From contig QIAR01000124.1 in assembly GCA_003225595.1 (NCBI GenBank), positions 1 to 10,496 on the forward strand: a stretch of DNA of 10,496 nucleotides, written 5' to 3'. This DNA comes from Acidobacteriota bacterium (GTDB lineage Bacteria > Acidobacteriota > Terriglobia > Terriglobales > Acidobacteriaceae). The translations under genes and the position numbers were made by a program. The notes beneath the pieces are model-generated. The model saw only the letters and a list, made by a program, of their open reading frames with translations, did no database searches and had not been told where the DNA came from. Position 1 is the stretch's first letter, and the number at the start of each line of letters is the position of its first letter. Shown here piece after piece: positions 1-6,314 of this stretch.

Positions 1-33
1 TACATCGCCCCCGCGAAAAAATCGCGCCCTTGA
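1..33 (+). CDS. Possible C-terminal tail of an upstream gene (partial)
   Basis: Frame 1 reads ten sense codons (YIAPAKKSRP) and stops at TGA 31-33. It would be the end of a gene entering from the left, 34 nt ahead of the GTG of the TPR gene and so possibly in the same operon. Ten codons are far too few to name a family or to rule out chance. The other reading, that the TPR frame itself continues left of the window, is also open because frame 2 has no stop between position 2 and 68. Confidence 0.25.
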   Translation, partial: YIAPAKKSRP

Positions 34-42
34 ATTCAGGGC
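26..42. repeat. Short inverted repeat upstream of the TPR gene
   Basis: GCCCT (26-30) and AGGGC (38-42) are inverted copies flanking TGAATTC. With one extra T ignored, the element is a perfect 16-bp palindrome centred on GAATTC. It overlaps the stop codon of the possible upstream gene. There is no following T-run, so an intrinsic terminator is not supported; it may be an operator, a weak hairpin, or chance. Confidence 0.3.
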
Positions 43-67
43 TGATGCTGGCGGACACTACAGCAGA

Positions 68-1354
68 GTGAAACGACTGTCAAGCATAGCCACGGGGTCG
101 AAGCTGAAATTTTCCCTGGTGTCCACGTTATTGTTTACACACTTGTTGACGCCTTTGCTTACGTCCCGGGCGCTTGCACAACCGGTGGAGAATGCGGCGG
201 TAGGGGGCAGCCGTCACCAAACCGCACATACGGGGAGCACCGCTCTAACTAGCAGCCGGAATCCCCAGGAACTATTTTCTGAGGGCGAAACGGCGCTTCG
301 CAATGGCGACTTGAGCCAAGCGGAGCGCGCCTTTCGGCGAGTGCTTGCTTTGAATCCCAAGGTTGCCGGGGCGTATGCCAACCTCGGCGTGATCTACATG
401 CGGCACAAGCAGTGGCATCAGGCGCTAGAGATGCTTCGTACAGCCGAACGCCTCGCGCCCACAGTTTCTGGCGTTCGCTTGAATATCGGTCTGGTTTATT
501 ACCGGCAAAACGATTTTCGATCAGCAATTGAACCGTTCGAAACGGTGGTGCGCGATCAGCCAGACTCAGGGCAGGGACGATATCTGCTGGGGCTCTGCTA
601 CTTCTTCATGGAGCGCTGGGCCGACGCGGCTAAGATGCTCGAGCCTCTGTGGCCTCAGGAATCCAACCATCTCAACTATCTCTATGTGCTCGGCATCGCG
701 GCAGGCAATTCACACAATAATGAGCTTGAGGATCGAGCTCTGGGTCGCCTGGTGGAGGTTGGTCAGAATTCTCCGGAGTTTCACCTACTTATGGGCAAGG
801 CCCATCTCAACCGGCAGGAGTATGACAAAGCCATCGCCGAATTAGAAACCGCCGCGCAAGCGGAGCCTAAGCTCCCCTTCGTCCACTTCAATCTGGGCAT
901 CGCTCATCGTCGCCAGCAGGATTACGAGCGCGCCAAAGCGGAATTCCTGAAGGATATTGCCGTCGAGCCGGATGTCGCATTCGACTACGACCAATTGGGC
1001 TCCGTCTATTCTCTGCTCCAGCAGGACCGCGAAGCGGAAAAGAGTTATCGTGACGCTCTGCGCCTCGATTCACACCTCATCAGTTCTCACTTGGGCCTGG
1101 CCAGGCTTTACCAGCGCCAAGGTAAATATGCGCCAGCTCTCTCAGAACTCGATTCAGCCGGCAAGATGGATCCTAACGGCTACAACATCCATTTTCTGCG
1201 CGGGCAGGTGTTGTTGCGTTTGGGGCGCCAGCAGGAAGGACGCGCCGAGTTGGATGCTGCTACTCGCTTGCTGAATGCCAGCCGCGCCCAGCGCCAAAAG
1301 GAACTGGGCACCGAGCCGCTACCGAACCCGGAGCTCACTCGCGAACCACAGTAG
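68..1354 (+). CDS. Secreted tetratricopeptide-repeat protein
   Basis: A 428-residue protein that probably works outside the cytoplasm as a protein-binding scaffold. Residues 1-37 form a signal peptide: basic N-region (K2, R3, K12, K14), hydrophobic core at about 15-31, and an ALA-Q cleavage site after A37. No lipobox cysteine is seen. A low-complexity linker (38-66) is followed by about ten TPR units of 34 residues from about 69 to 405, with typical W/LG-Y/A and P-at-end patterns (for example YANLGVIY, VRLNIGLVYY, HFNLGIAHR). The unit at about 205-236 is degenerate. The tail is polar and ends in a Pro-rich stretch. GTG at 68 is chosen because it gives an intact signal peptide; no in-frame start lies upstream in the window, but no stop either. 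SD is weak (GGCGGA at 50-55). Partner and pathway cannot be read from the sequence. Confidence 0.88.
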   Translation: MKRLSSIATGSKLKFSLVSTLLFTHLLTPLLTSRALAQPVENAAVGGSRHQTAHTGSTALTSSRNPQELFSEGETALRNGDLSQAERAFRRVLALNPKVAGAYANLGVIYMRHKQWHQALEMLRTAERLAPTVSGVRLNIGLVYYRQNDFRSAIEPFETVVRDQPDSGQGRYLLGLCYFFMERWADAAKMLEPLWPQESNHLNYLYVLGIAAGNSHNNELEDRALGRLVEVGQNSPEFHLLMGKAHLNRQEYDKAIAELETAAQAEPKLPFVHFNLGIAHRRQQDYERAKAEFLKDIAVEPDVAFDYDQLGSVYSLLQQDREAEKSYRDALRLDSHLISSHLGLARLYQRQGKYAPALSELDSAGKMDPNGYNIHFLRGQVLLRLGRQQEGRAELDAATRLLNASRAQRQKELGTEPLPNPELTREPQ

Positions 1355-1480
1355 TCGTCACGGCAGCCGATGAGGGATTTGCGACTCAGTTGCCGTACGT
1401 TTGTTTTCCCCTGTAAACATCTTGATGCACTCTCGAGCTATTCCCACCCAGCCTGGACCGCGTTTTTGTTAAGCTGAGAG

Positions 1481-1488
1481 AGGAGGTG
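1481..1488 (+). promoter_or_regulatory. Strong Shine-Dalgarno of the leader ORF
   Basis: AGGAGGTG is close to a perfect anti-SD complement and ends 5 nt before GTG 1494; counted from the AGGAGG core the gap is 7 nt. It is too far (24 nt or more) from the in-frame starts 1511, 1517 and 1571 of the HAD/ATPase gene to serve them directly. It therefore points to translation starting at 1494. Confidence 0.5.
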
Positions 1489-1493
1489 GTGTT

Positions 1494-1574
1494 GTGCTGC
1501 GTGTCGCACGGTGGTCATGCGCCGGCTCTTTCAGCACAACCTTAGCTGTACCTCGGCATCCAATTGCACGATGA
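1494..1574 (+). CDS. Possible leader peptide, 26 residues, coupled to the next gene
   Basis: GTG 1494 opens a 26-codon frame ending in TGA 1572-1574. The stop overlaps the ATG at 1571 as ATGA, the classic arrangement for translational coupling. The start has a much better SD (AGGAGG at 1481-1486, 7-nt spacing) than any start of the downstream gene. The peptide is basic (five Arg, one His, no acidic residues) and has no run of a single amino acid that would suggest attenuation by charged tRNA. It may simply deliver ribosomes to the HAD/ATPase start. The alternative is that the downstream gene starts at GTG 1511 or ATG 1517 in another frame and this ORF is a shadow of that N-terminus. Confidence 0.4.
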   Translation: MLRVARWSCAGSFSTTLAVPRHPIAR

Positions 1575-3286
1575 GATACTTGCTGGTTGCGACAGATTAC
1601 GACGGAACACTTGCATCGCAGGGTCAAGTTGATGACAGCGCGCTGGCAGCATTGGAACGCGTGCGTGCTTCAGGTCGGAAACTCATACTGGTCACGGGTC
1701 GCCATCTCCCTGATCTGAACAAGGTATTCAACAAACTCGATCTCTTCCACCGGGTTGTGGCAGAAAACGGAGCGCTCCTCTATCGGCCCGCATCACGGCA
1801 AGAAAAACTCCTCTGCGAACCACCGCCCCAGCGTCTCCTTTTACGTTTGCGAGAACTCCAAATTCCGTTTTCTGTAGGGCGGGGTATTGTTGCCACACGG
1901 GAGCCCCATCAGGGTGCAGTGCTCAATGCCATCCGCAAACTCGGCCTTGAACTCCACGTCATTTTCAATAAGGGTGCGGTAATGGTGCTCCCTTCGGGAG
2001 TAAACAAGGAAACCGGGCTGAAAGCCGCTCTTGACGAGCTCGGAGTGTCCCCGCATAACGTGGTTGGCTTTGGTGATGCCGAAAACGATCACGCATTTCT
2101 CGCAACCTGTGAATGCGCGGTAGCCGTGGCCAATGCCCTGCCGGTATTGAAGGAACGCGCGGACATCGTGACTCAGGGCACCAACGGCGCCGGCGTTGTC
2201 GAAGTCATCGAACAGCTGCTGAGTGATGACCTCGCCCGGTACGACTCACGCCTATTCCGGCATTCCATTTCTCTGGGCCAAAGCATGGAAGGTAGCGGCA
2301 AACCAATTCTGCTGAGCCCGCACCGGGACAGCATTCTCATCGCTGGTCCCTCCGCCAGCGGAAAATCGACCGTAGTCGCAGGCATCCTCGAAGGGTTAGT
2401 AGAACAGAAATACCAATTTTGCCTAGTCGACCCTGAAGGCGACTATGAAAACTTTGGTGGTGCGATCTCGTTAGGAACTGCCAAGAAGAGTCCTGATATT
2501 GATGAATTGTGGATGTTATTGGAGGACCCCGTGCGATGCGTGATTGTCAATCTACTGGGTGTTCCAGTCTCAGATCGTCCCAAATTTTTTTCTGGCTTTC
2601 TGCCACGACTGCAAGAGTTACGGGCGCGAACTGCTCGACCGCATTGGCTGATCATCGATGAGGCACACCATTTATTACCCTCGTCATGGTTGCCAGCATC
2701 GACCACCGTGCCACAAGCGCTGGAAAGCACAATTCTGATCACGGTGCATCCTGATCACGTTTCATCGGCTGTGCTGAATGCTGTCGACGTGATGATCGCG
2801 ACGGGCAAATCGCCGATGAGCAGTTTCCGCTCGTTTGCCAACGTGCTGCGCGTACCACCGCCTTCGGGAGCAGATACCGATTTGCAAACCGGGGAGGCCC
2901 TGGTGTGGTTCCGCAGGAATGGACACTTGCCAGTCCGAGTGCGAACGACTGCGGGGGAGATCGAGCGCCGACGTCATCTGCGGCAGTATGCCGAAGGGGA
3001 ACTGTCCGCCCAGCAGAGCTTTTATTTTCGGGGTGCGGAGGGAAAGCTCAATTTACGCGCCCAGAACCTCGTCGTCTTTATGCAGCTCGCGGATGGAGTC
3101 GACGACACTACCTGGGTGTACCACTTGCGACAGGGTGATTACTCCCACTGGTTCCGCCATCTGATCAAAGATGAAGAGCTGGCGGATGAAACTGCCGCCA
3201 TCGAGCAGGACACAGCACTCTCAGCGCAGGAGAGCCGCAGCCGCATCAAGTCAGCAATCGAAAGACGCTACACAGCTCCTGCGTAA
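1571..3286 (+). CDS. HAD-IIB phosphatase fused to a HerA/DUF87-like ATPase
   Basis: A 571-residue two-domain cytoplasmic protein (numbering from ATG 1571). Residues 1 to about 225 are a Cof/sucrose-phosphatase-like HAD-IIB hydrolase: DYDGT with nucleophile D9 and acid D11, motif II in LVTGR, the lysine region NKGAVMVLPSGVNK, and the Mg-binding GDAEND (168-173). Residues from about 240 are a P-loop ATPase: Walker A GPSASGKST at 259-267 (K265, S266) and Walker B LIIDEAHH with D363-E364, in the style of HerA/DUF87 proteins. The tail from about 440 is charged and unassigned. The same architecture occurs, as I recall, in several bacterial phyla as an uncharacterised 'HAD-IIB' family; the substrate is unknown. 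All key residues are present, so both activities look intact. Start 1571 is chosen because the HAD fold begins there and the leader ORF stop overlaps it. GTG 1511 (591 aa) and ATG 1517 are alternatives. Confidence 0.88.
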   Translation: MRYLLVATDYDGTLASQGQVDDSALAALERVRASGRKLILVTGRHLPDLNKVFNKLDLFHRVVAENGALLYRPASRQEKLLCEPPPQRLLLRLRELQIPFSVGRGIVATREPHQGAVLNAIRKLGLELHVIFNKGAVMVLPSGVNKETGLKAALDELGVSPHNVVGFGDAENDHAFLATCECAVAVANALPVLKERADIVTQGTNGAGVVEVIEQLLSDDLARYDSRLFRHSISLGQSMEGSGKPILLSPHRDSILIAGPSASGKSTVVAGILEGLVEQKYQFCLVDPEGDYENFGGAISLGTAKKSPDIDELWMLLEDPVRCVIVNLLGVPVSDRPKFFSGFLPRLQELRARTARPHWLIIDEAHHLLPSSWLPASTTVPQALESTILITVHPDHVSSAVLNAVDVMIATGKSPMSSFRSFANVLRVPPPSGADTDLQTGEALVWFRRNGHLPVRVRTTAGEIERRRHLRQYAEGELSAQQSFYFRGAEGKLNLRAQNLVVFMQLADGVDDTTWVYHLRQGDYSHWFRHLIKDEELADETAAIEQDTALSAQESRSRIKSAIERRYTAPA

Positions 3287-3420
3287 GGTTTTGGCGAGCG
3301 TTATGAGTTGTGGCGGCGTTATTTGAGCTGCTAATTCGCGTCCGAAGTGCCCAATCACAGACGGCCTGTGGGCTCTAGTGGTGTTCCCGAAGTTTGGTCA
3401 ACTAATTGGTTAGCCAGTAG

Positions 3421-3648
3421 TTACAGCCAGGGCGAAGATGCGCGTCCGAGACTTTCCTCGCGCAACAAACGCAGAATCAACCTGGCATCCTCAAGCGCCT
3501 CTTTTTCAAAACGCCCCGCTGGCGGCCCTTGCGCGTGCCCCTGCATGGCCCTGACAGCTTCCTCGATGCGGTCCAACTGCCTTTGCGGATCGGTTTCGAT
3601 GAGGGCGGCCCTGTACTTTTCTATCCAGCTTTGTTCTTTTTCAAGCAT
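3421..3648 (-). CDS. Small charged helical protein, function unknown
   Basis: A 75-residue minus-strand protein, convergent with the HAD/ATPase gene (134-nt gap). It starts at ATG 3648-3646 with a good SD (GGAGAG about 7 nt upstream) and stops at TAA 3423-3421. It is rich in Glu, Arg, Lys and Leu, starts MLEKEQSWIEKY, and looks entirely alpha-helical apart from a Gly/Pro break at HAQGPPAG. No signal peptide, membrane segment, cysteine or metal motif is visible. I do not recognise the family. It is preferred over the overlapping plus-strand ORFs (3347-3751, 3529-3801) because of its SD and its normal, helix-forming composition; those have Ser/Arg-rich, shadow-like translations. Its upstream region includes the palindrome at 3756-3771, which could control it. 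Confidence 0.6.
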   Translation of the reverse strand: MLEKEQSWIEKYRAALIETDPQRQLDRIEEAVRAMQGHAQGPPAGRFEKEALEDARLILRLLREESLGRASSPWL

Positions 3649-3755
3649 TGGTCACTCTCCGTCGAACGCAGGTGGACTCGAGTTGAACTCTCGAAGCGGA
3701 AGTTTTACGAGCAGCGTGCTGGAAGCTTTATCGACTATCTCACCGCCCTAGTAAA

Positions 3756-3771
3756 TACAGTGAATACTGTA
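3756..3771. promoter_or_regulatory. Palindrome TACAGT-N4-ACTGTA, candidate operator
   Basis: TACAGT (3756-3761) and ACTGTA (3766-3771) are perfect inverted repeats separated by GAAT. It lies about 108 nt upstream of the small minus-strand gene and far upstream of the pilin operon. A 6-4-6 dyad of this type is usual for a dimeric repressor. TACA/TGTA half-sites recall BlaI/MecI/CopY-type operators, but their usual spacing differs, so the regulator is only a guess. Confidence 0.4.
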
Positions 3772-3878
3772 GTGTTCGTCACAGCCGGCATGCAGGCTTG
3801 AAGTCGCGCGGGGGAATAAGGATTTTTCAGTGATACGAAATTCAATGCTGCCATGGCAATAGCGCCGGATCCCTCATG

Positions 3879-3895
3879 CGAAAGTGTTACTTTCG
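3879..3895. other. Hairpin CGAAAG-N5-CTTTCG
   Basis: CGAAAG (3879-3884) and CTTTCG (3890-3895) form a perfect 6-bp stem with loop TGTTA. It can extend by a G-T and a T-A pair, and an outer ATGC/GCAT pair (from about 3876 and 3904) could close around it. A short T-run (TAACTTTTAG) follows on the plus strand. It could be a weak terminator, an operator or a remnant; no transcript clearly ends here. Confidence 0.3.
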
Positions 3896-4096
3896 TAACT
3901 TTTAGCATGCCGAGGTCGGCGCTGTCGGCTGAGTCTTAATCTTGGTGCGGCGCGCCGGGTTGTATGTAGCCCTCGTGACATGGCTTACGGTCACCTTTCC
4001 TTTCCCACGTTTCTGTTTTTGCCCAGGGAAAAGCCCGCCGTTTGGCCGGTTACTGGCGATCTCGGGTGGCGATTACCGCCGCAGTACTTAAGTAAG

Positions 4097-4125
4097 TTGT
4101 TCCATGCAGAGCGCTGTCACATAAT
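4097..4125 (+). promoter_or_regulatory. Predicted sigma70-type promoter of the pilin operon
   Basis: TTGTTC (4097-4102) and CATAAT (4120-4125) are separated by exactly 17 nt. The -10 matches TATAAT at five of six positions; the -35 keeps only TTG. Transcription would start near 4132, giving a leader of about 168 nt if the first pilin gene starts at 4300. A start at 4138 would leave almost no leader. Judged by eye only; no sigma54 (GG-N10-GC) element fits better in this region. Confidence 0.4.
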
Positions 4126-4299
4126 CGGGGACATACTATGGAGAGGGGCTCTGAGCCATTCAATATCTCTCCCTTCCCCACATTTTCAGCAGCGTGGAAT
4201 TGTGTCTTCAAGGTGAGGCAAAGCTTGACTGGAACAAGTGGCAATAGCTTGGGAAGAGGTCACAGGAACGTTTCATCGAACCATGCCGGAACAGCCACT

Positions 4300-4974
4300 A
4301 TGCCGCGTCAGACTGGTGTTGGTCAACACGGCCTTTCGCTGACGGAATTGTTAATCGTACTAGCGATCATCATGGTCGTGGTCGCGTTTGAAATTCCTGT
4401 CGCGATCACTTCCGTCAGAACTGGCAAGGTGAGAGGAGCTGCCAAGGATTACGCCGGCCTGTTGCAAATCGCACGCATTAGAGCGGTTGACGATAACCGA
4501 TATTATTCTGTGTGTACTCAAGCCGCTACGGGCCCAAAGCCACAAATGGCGTATGTAGATATGTATCCGGCCCAGGTACCCGGGAATTCGGGAGGGACTC
4601 CTACTTGTGCCGGTTCGTATTACAATGGTCCGCCTGCTGACCCATATATCCCATTGCCTGCGGAGATCGTTCCGCGGCTTAAGGCTGCGGCTCCCAGCAC
4701 TACGAATCTGGAGGGGCAGATCTGCCCGGGGTGTGGAGCAGCCTTCATATATGATGGATTGGCACCGAACACCGGCCCCACGTTTGGCCCAGAGGGGCTC
4801 CCCTGCCACTCATTCGGGGGGACCTGCAACACCGGCGGCGGAATCGCCGCCTATGAGACCTTCTTTCAATCCACCACTTCACAGCAGTGGGTAGCGGTAA
4901 CGATCACTCCCGCAGGCAGAATCAAGACCTGGTATTACAACACCGCCTCGAGTACGTGGACGCCAATGCAGTAG
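4300..4974 (+). CDS. FimT/GspH-like minor prepilin
   Basis: A 224-residue type IV prepilin or pseudopilin, expected to be cleaved and N-methylated by PilD at the inner membrane and placed in the initiation/tip complex. The leader MPRQTGVGQHG is cut after G11; the mature N-terminus is LSLTE with Glu at +5 (E16), followed by the hydrophobic helix LLIVLAIIMVVVAF. The next segment (KVRGAAKDYAGLLQIARIRAV) is typical of GspH/FimT proteins, and a GRIKTW strand lies near the C-terminus. Six cysteines sit in the globular part, including CPGCG, so disulfides or a metal knuckle are possible. It is first in the operon, 15 nt before the next gene. The frame is open back to ATG 4138, which would give an unusually long 65-residue leader. 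TTG 4225 has a better SD (AGGTGAGG at 4211-4218). I prefer 4300 for its normal leader length, though its SD is weak. Confidence 0.85.
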   Translation: MPRQTGVGQHGLSLTELLIVLAIIMVVVAFEIPVAITSVRTGKVRGAAKDYAGLLQIARIRAVDDNRYYSVCTQAATGPKPQMAYVDMYPAQVPGNSGGTPTCAGSYYNGPPADPYIPLPAEIVPRLKAAAPSTTNLEGQICPGCGAAFIYDGLAPNTGPTFGPEGLPCHSFGGTCNTGGGIAAYETFFQSTTSQQWVAVTITPAGRIKTWYYNTASSTWTPMQ

Positions 4975-4989
4975 GCGAGGAATTAGGTT

Positions 4990-5592
4990 ATGACACGGAA
5001 AACAAGATCGATGGTTGAGCACCGAAAGCGCGAAGCCGGCATGACGATGATTGAGTTGATGATCGCCATGGTTGTGCTCGCGGTCGGACTGGGAGCTCTA
5101 AGCATTCTGTTCATAAACACGACTTATACCGACAACAGGAACAGCAAAGATACTTCTGCAACTCTGTTGGCACAGCTTGTGCTCGAGCAGATCAGCGCAC
5201 AACACCCAAACTCGACCGCCACAATAGCTCTGACCGATTGCGCTGGAAACGTATGGACCATCGCCACAGCGGATCCGACGGCGATACCGCCTCCGTCGCC
5301 GCCGGTGGGCACTGGCGCGAGTCTAAACAACAATGCTGGTAGCCTATATTACGGGCAGATTGACCCGACTCAGGCCTACGCCGCGATTCCAGCCAATTAC
5401 AAAATGCAATATGTCGATTGTGGCGTCGGCGGCCGTCGGGTTACCTACGACGTTCGCTGGAATATTGTCCAGATAACCTCCTACGCTCGTCTGGTCACGG
5501 TCTCCTCCCGCCAATTGAGCCCCGGGACCACAGGCTATGGCGGCCTACGTTTTGCTCTCCCCGTAACTGTGCGCGGTATTCAAGGAATGTAA
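4990..5592 (+). CDS. pilV: PilV/GspI-like minor prepilin
   Basis: A 200-residue prepilin. The basic leader ends in G17; the mature protein starts MTMIE with Glu at +5 (E22) and a hydrophobic helix (LMIAMVVLAVGLGALSILF). The VGLGAL turn after the helix start and the following DTSATLLAQLVLEQI are typical of PilV/GspI-type minor pilins. The remaining part has two cysteines and beta-type sequence with a Pro-rich loop near residues 95-105. The start is ATG 4990 with SD GAGGAA (4977-4982), 7-nt spacing; an in-frame ATG at 5011 would shorten the leader to 10 residues and is less well placed. It is 15 nt after the FimT-like gene, and its stop overlaps the next start (TAATG), so translation is probably coupled. 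The symbol reflects position and type, not proven orthology. Confidence 0.85.
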   Translation: MTRKTRSMVEHRKREAGMTMIELMIAMVVLAVGLGALSILFINTTYTDNRNSKDTSATLLAQLVLEQISAQHPNSTATIALTDCAGNVWTIATADPTAIPPPSPPVGTGASLNNNAGSLYYGQIDPTQAYAAIPANYKMQYVDCGVGGRRVTYDVRWNIVQITSYARLVTVSSRQLSPGTTGYGGLRFALPVTVRGIQGM

Positions 5593-6278
5593 TGCCGGTA
5601 ATGACTATGACATATTCAAGGGTTTCGAAAGCTCCGCAACGTGGCTTTTCTCTGCTCGAACTGTTGGTGGTGCTGGCGATCTTGATGATCATTGTTGCTG
5701 TGGTTACTAAGAGCGCCATTCAACTGCAGCAAAGAAACGCCACCGAGACTAACAAGGTTGATCTCACCCAAGAGACGCGTCAATTCATGGACCAGATAGT
5801 GAAGGATCTTCATCACGCCGGTTTTCCGGGCTTAAACATGTTTGATGTAGCTACGTCAACTGCCAATCCAAATAATGTTGCCCTCGGTCTGACGAGCGTG
5901 AACACCACCGCCATTACGTTCGAGGGGGATGTTGACGGCAGCGGTAAAGTCAGCCAGGTGAGCGTGCAACTCAATCCGGCGGGCGGGCCATGCCCATGTA
6001 CGCTGCGGCGCGGCGCTGTTGACAAAACAATTGGCGGCGCACCGGTTTATTACACGGAAGTGGATAACGTGATGAACCTGGATATATTCACGGCTTACCA
6101 ATTTGATGGCACGAAGATAAATTTAGCGACGTCGTCGTGCGCCACAGCCGCAACATGTAAGGCGCTCAACATCAAAACGATCGGTCTTAAGGTGAACCTG
6201 CGGTCCAACTCCCTGGACCCAATCGATCAGGCCTATAGCAATATCACCATGCAAACAGAGGCGAAGATCAATAACTAG
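5592..6278 (+). CDS. pilW: PilW/GspJ-like minor prepilin
   Basis: A 228-residue prepilin. The basic leader ends in QRG (G18); the mature protein starts FSLLE with Glu at +5 (E23), followed by LLVVLAILMIIVAVV. Downstream, TRQFMDQIVKDLHHAGFPG is the characteristic PilW helix: an early helical stretch followed by 'DL..AG'. The globular part has CPC at about 137-139 and two further cysteines (SSCATAATC), and ends in a KVNLRS strand typical of PilW C-termini. The start ATG 5592 shares an A with the previous stop (TAATG) and has AAGGA five bases before it. The frame is open upstream to 5418 but that lies wholly inside pilV. In other bacteria PilW sits between PilV and PilX in the minor-pilin operon, as here. 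Confidence 0.86.
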   Translation: MPVMTMTYSRVSKAPQRGFSLLELLVVLAILMIIVAVVTKSAIQLQQRNATETNKVDLTQETRQFMDQIVKDLHHAGFPGLNMFDVATSTANPNNVALGLTSVNTTAITFEGDVDGSGKVSQVSVQLNPAGGPCPCTLRRGAVDKTIGGAPVYYTEVDNVMNLDIFTAYQFDGTKINLATSSCATAATCKALNIKTIGLKVNLRSNSLDPIDQAYSNITMQTEAKINN

Positions 6279-6299
6279 GGCCGAACATCTGTGCTGAAC

Positions 6300-6308
6300 G
6301 GGGAGGAA
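6300..6308 (+). promoter_or_regulatory. Shine-Dalgarno fixing the start of the first PilX-like gene
   Basis: GGGGAGGAA is an excellent SD whose GGAGG core (6302-6306) ends 8 nt before ATG 6315. It lies inside the reading frame if GTG 6291 is used as start. That rules in favour of 6315, which also gives a protein of exactly the same length as the paralogue. Confidence 0.75.
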
Positions 6309-6314
6309 GTAATT

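Larger units (their letters stand above)
3649..4299. other. Intergenic region between divergent genes, with regulatory signals
   Basis: About 650 bases without a convincing gene between the minus-strand small gene and the pilin operon. It holds the palindrome at 3756-3771, the hairpin at 3879-3895, a GCCG-AGGT-CGGC dyad around 3909-3920 and a sigma70-like promoter at 4097-4125. The roughly 170-nt leader beyond that promoter can form GGAGAG (4140-4145) with CTCTCC (4167-4172), and AAGCT with AGCTT around 4221-4245. I see no tRNA and no recognisable c-di-GMP riboswitch core. The ORF at 3980-4216 has no SD and looks random. Confidence 0.6.

Noticed and set aside
3347..3801. Plus-strand ORFs overlapping the small minus-strand gene (3347-3751, 3529-3801)
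   Set aside because: No convincing SD and Ser/Arg/Gly-rich shadow translations; the minus-strand reading has an SD and a normal composition.
3980..4216. 78-residue ORF upstream of the pilin operon
   Set aside because: No SD, no recognisable fold, and it overlaps the predicted promoter.
4229..4246. Possible sigma54 promoter (TGGCAA...TTGG) ahead of the pilin operon
   Set aside because: The spacing between the GG and the TTG is one base short and the GC at -12 is missing.
4132..4299. c-di-GMP (GEMM-type) riboswitch in the pilin leader
   Set aside because: Such switches are common ahead of pilus genes, but the conserved GACGCAAAGCC-like core and the tetraloop hairpin are not present; GAGGCAAAGC alone is insufficient.
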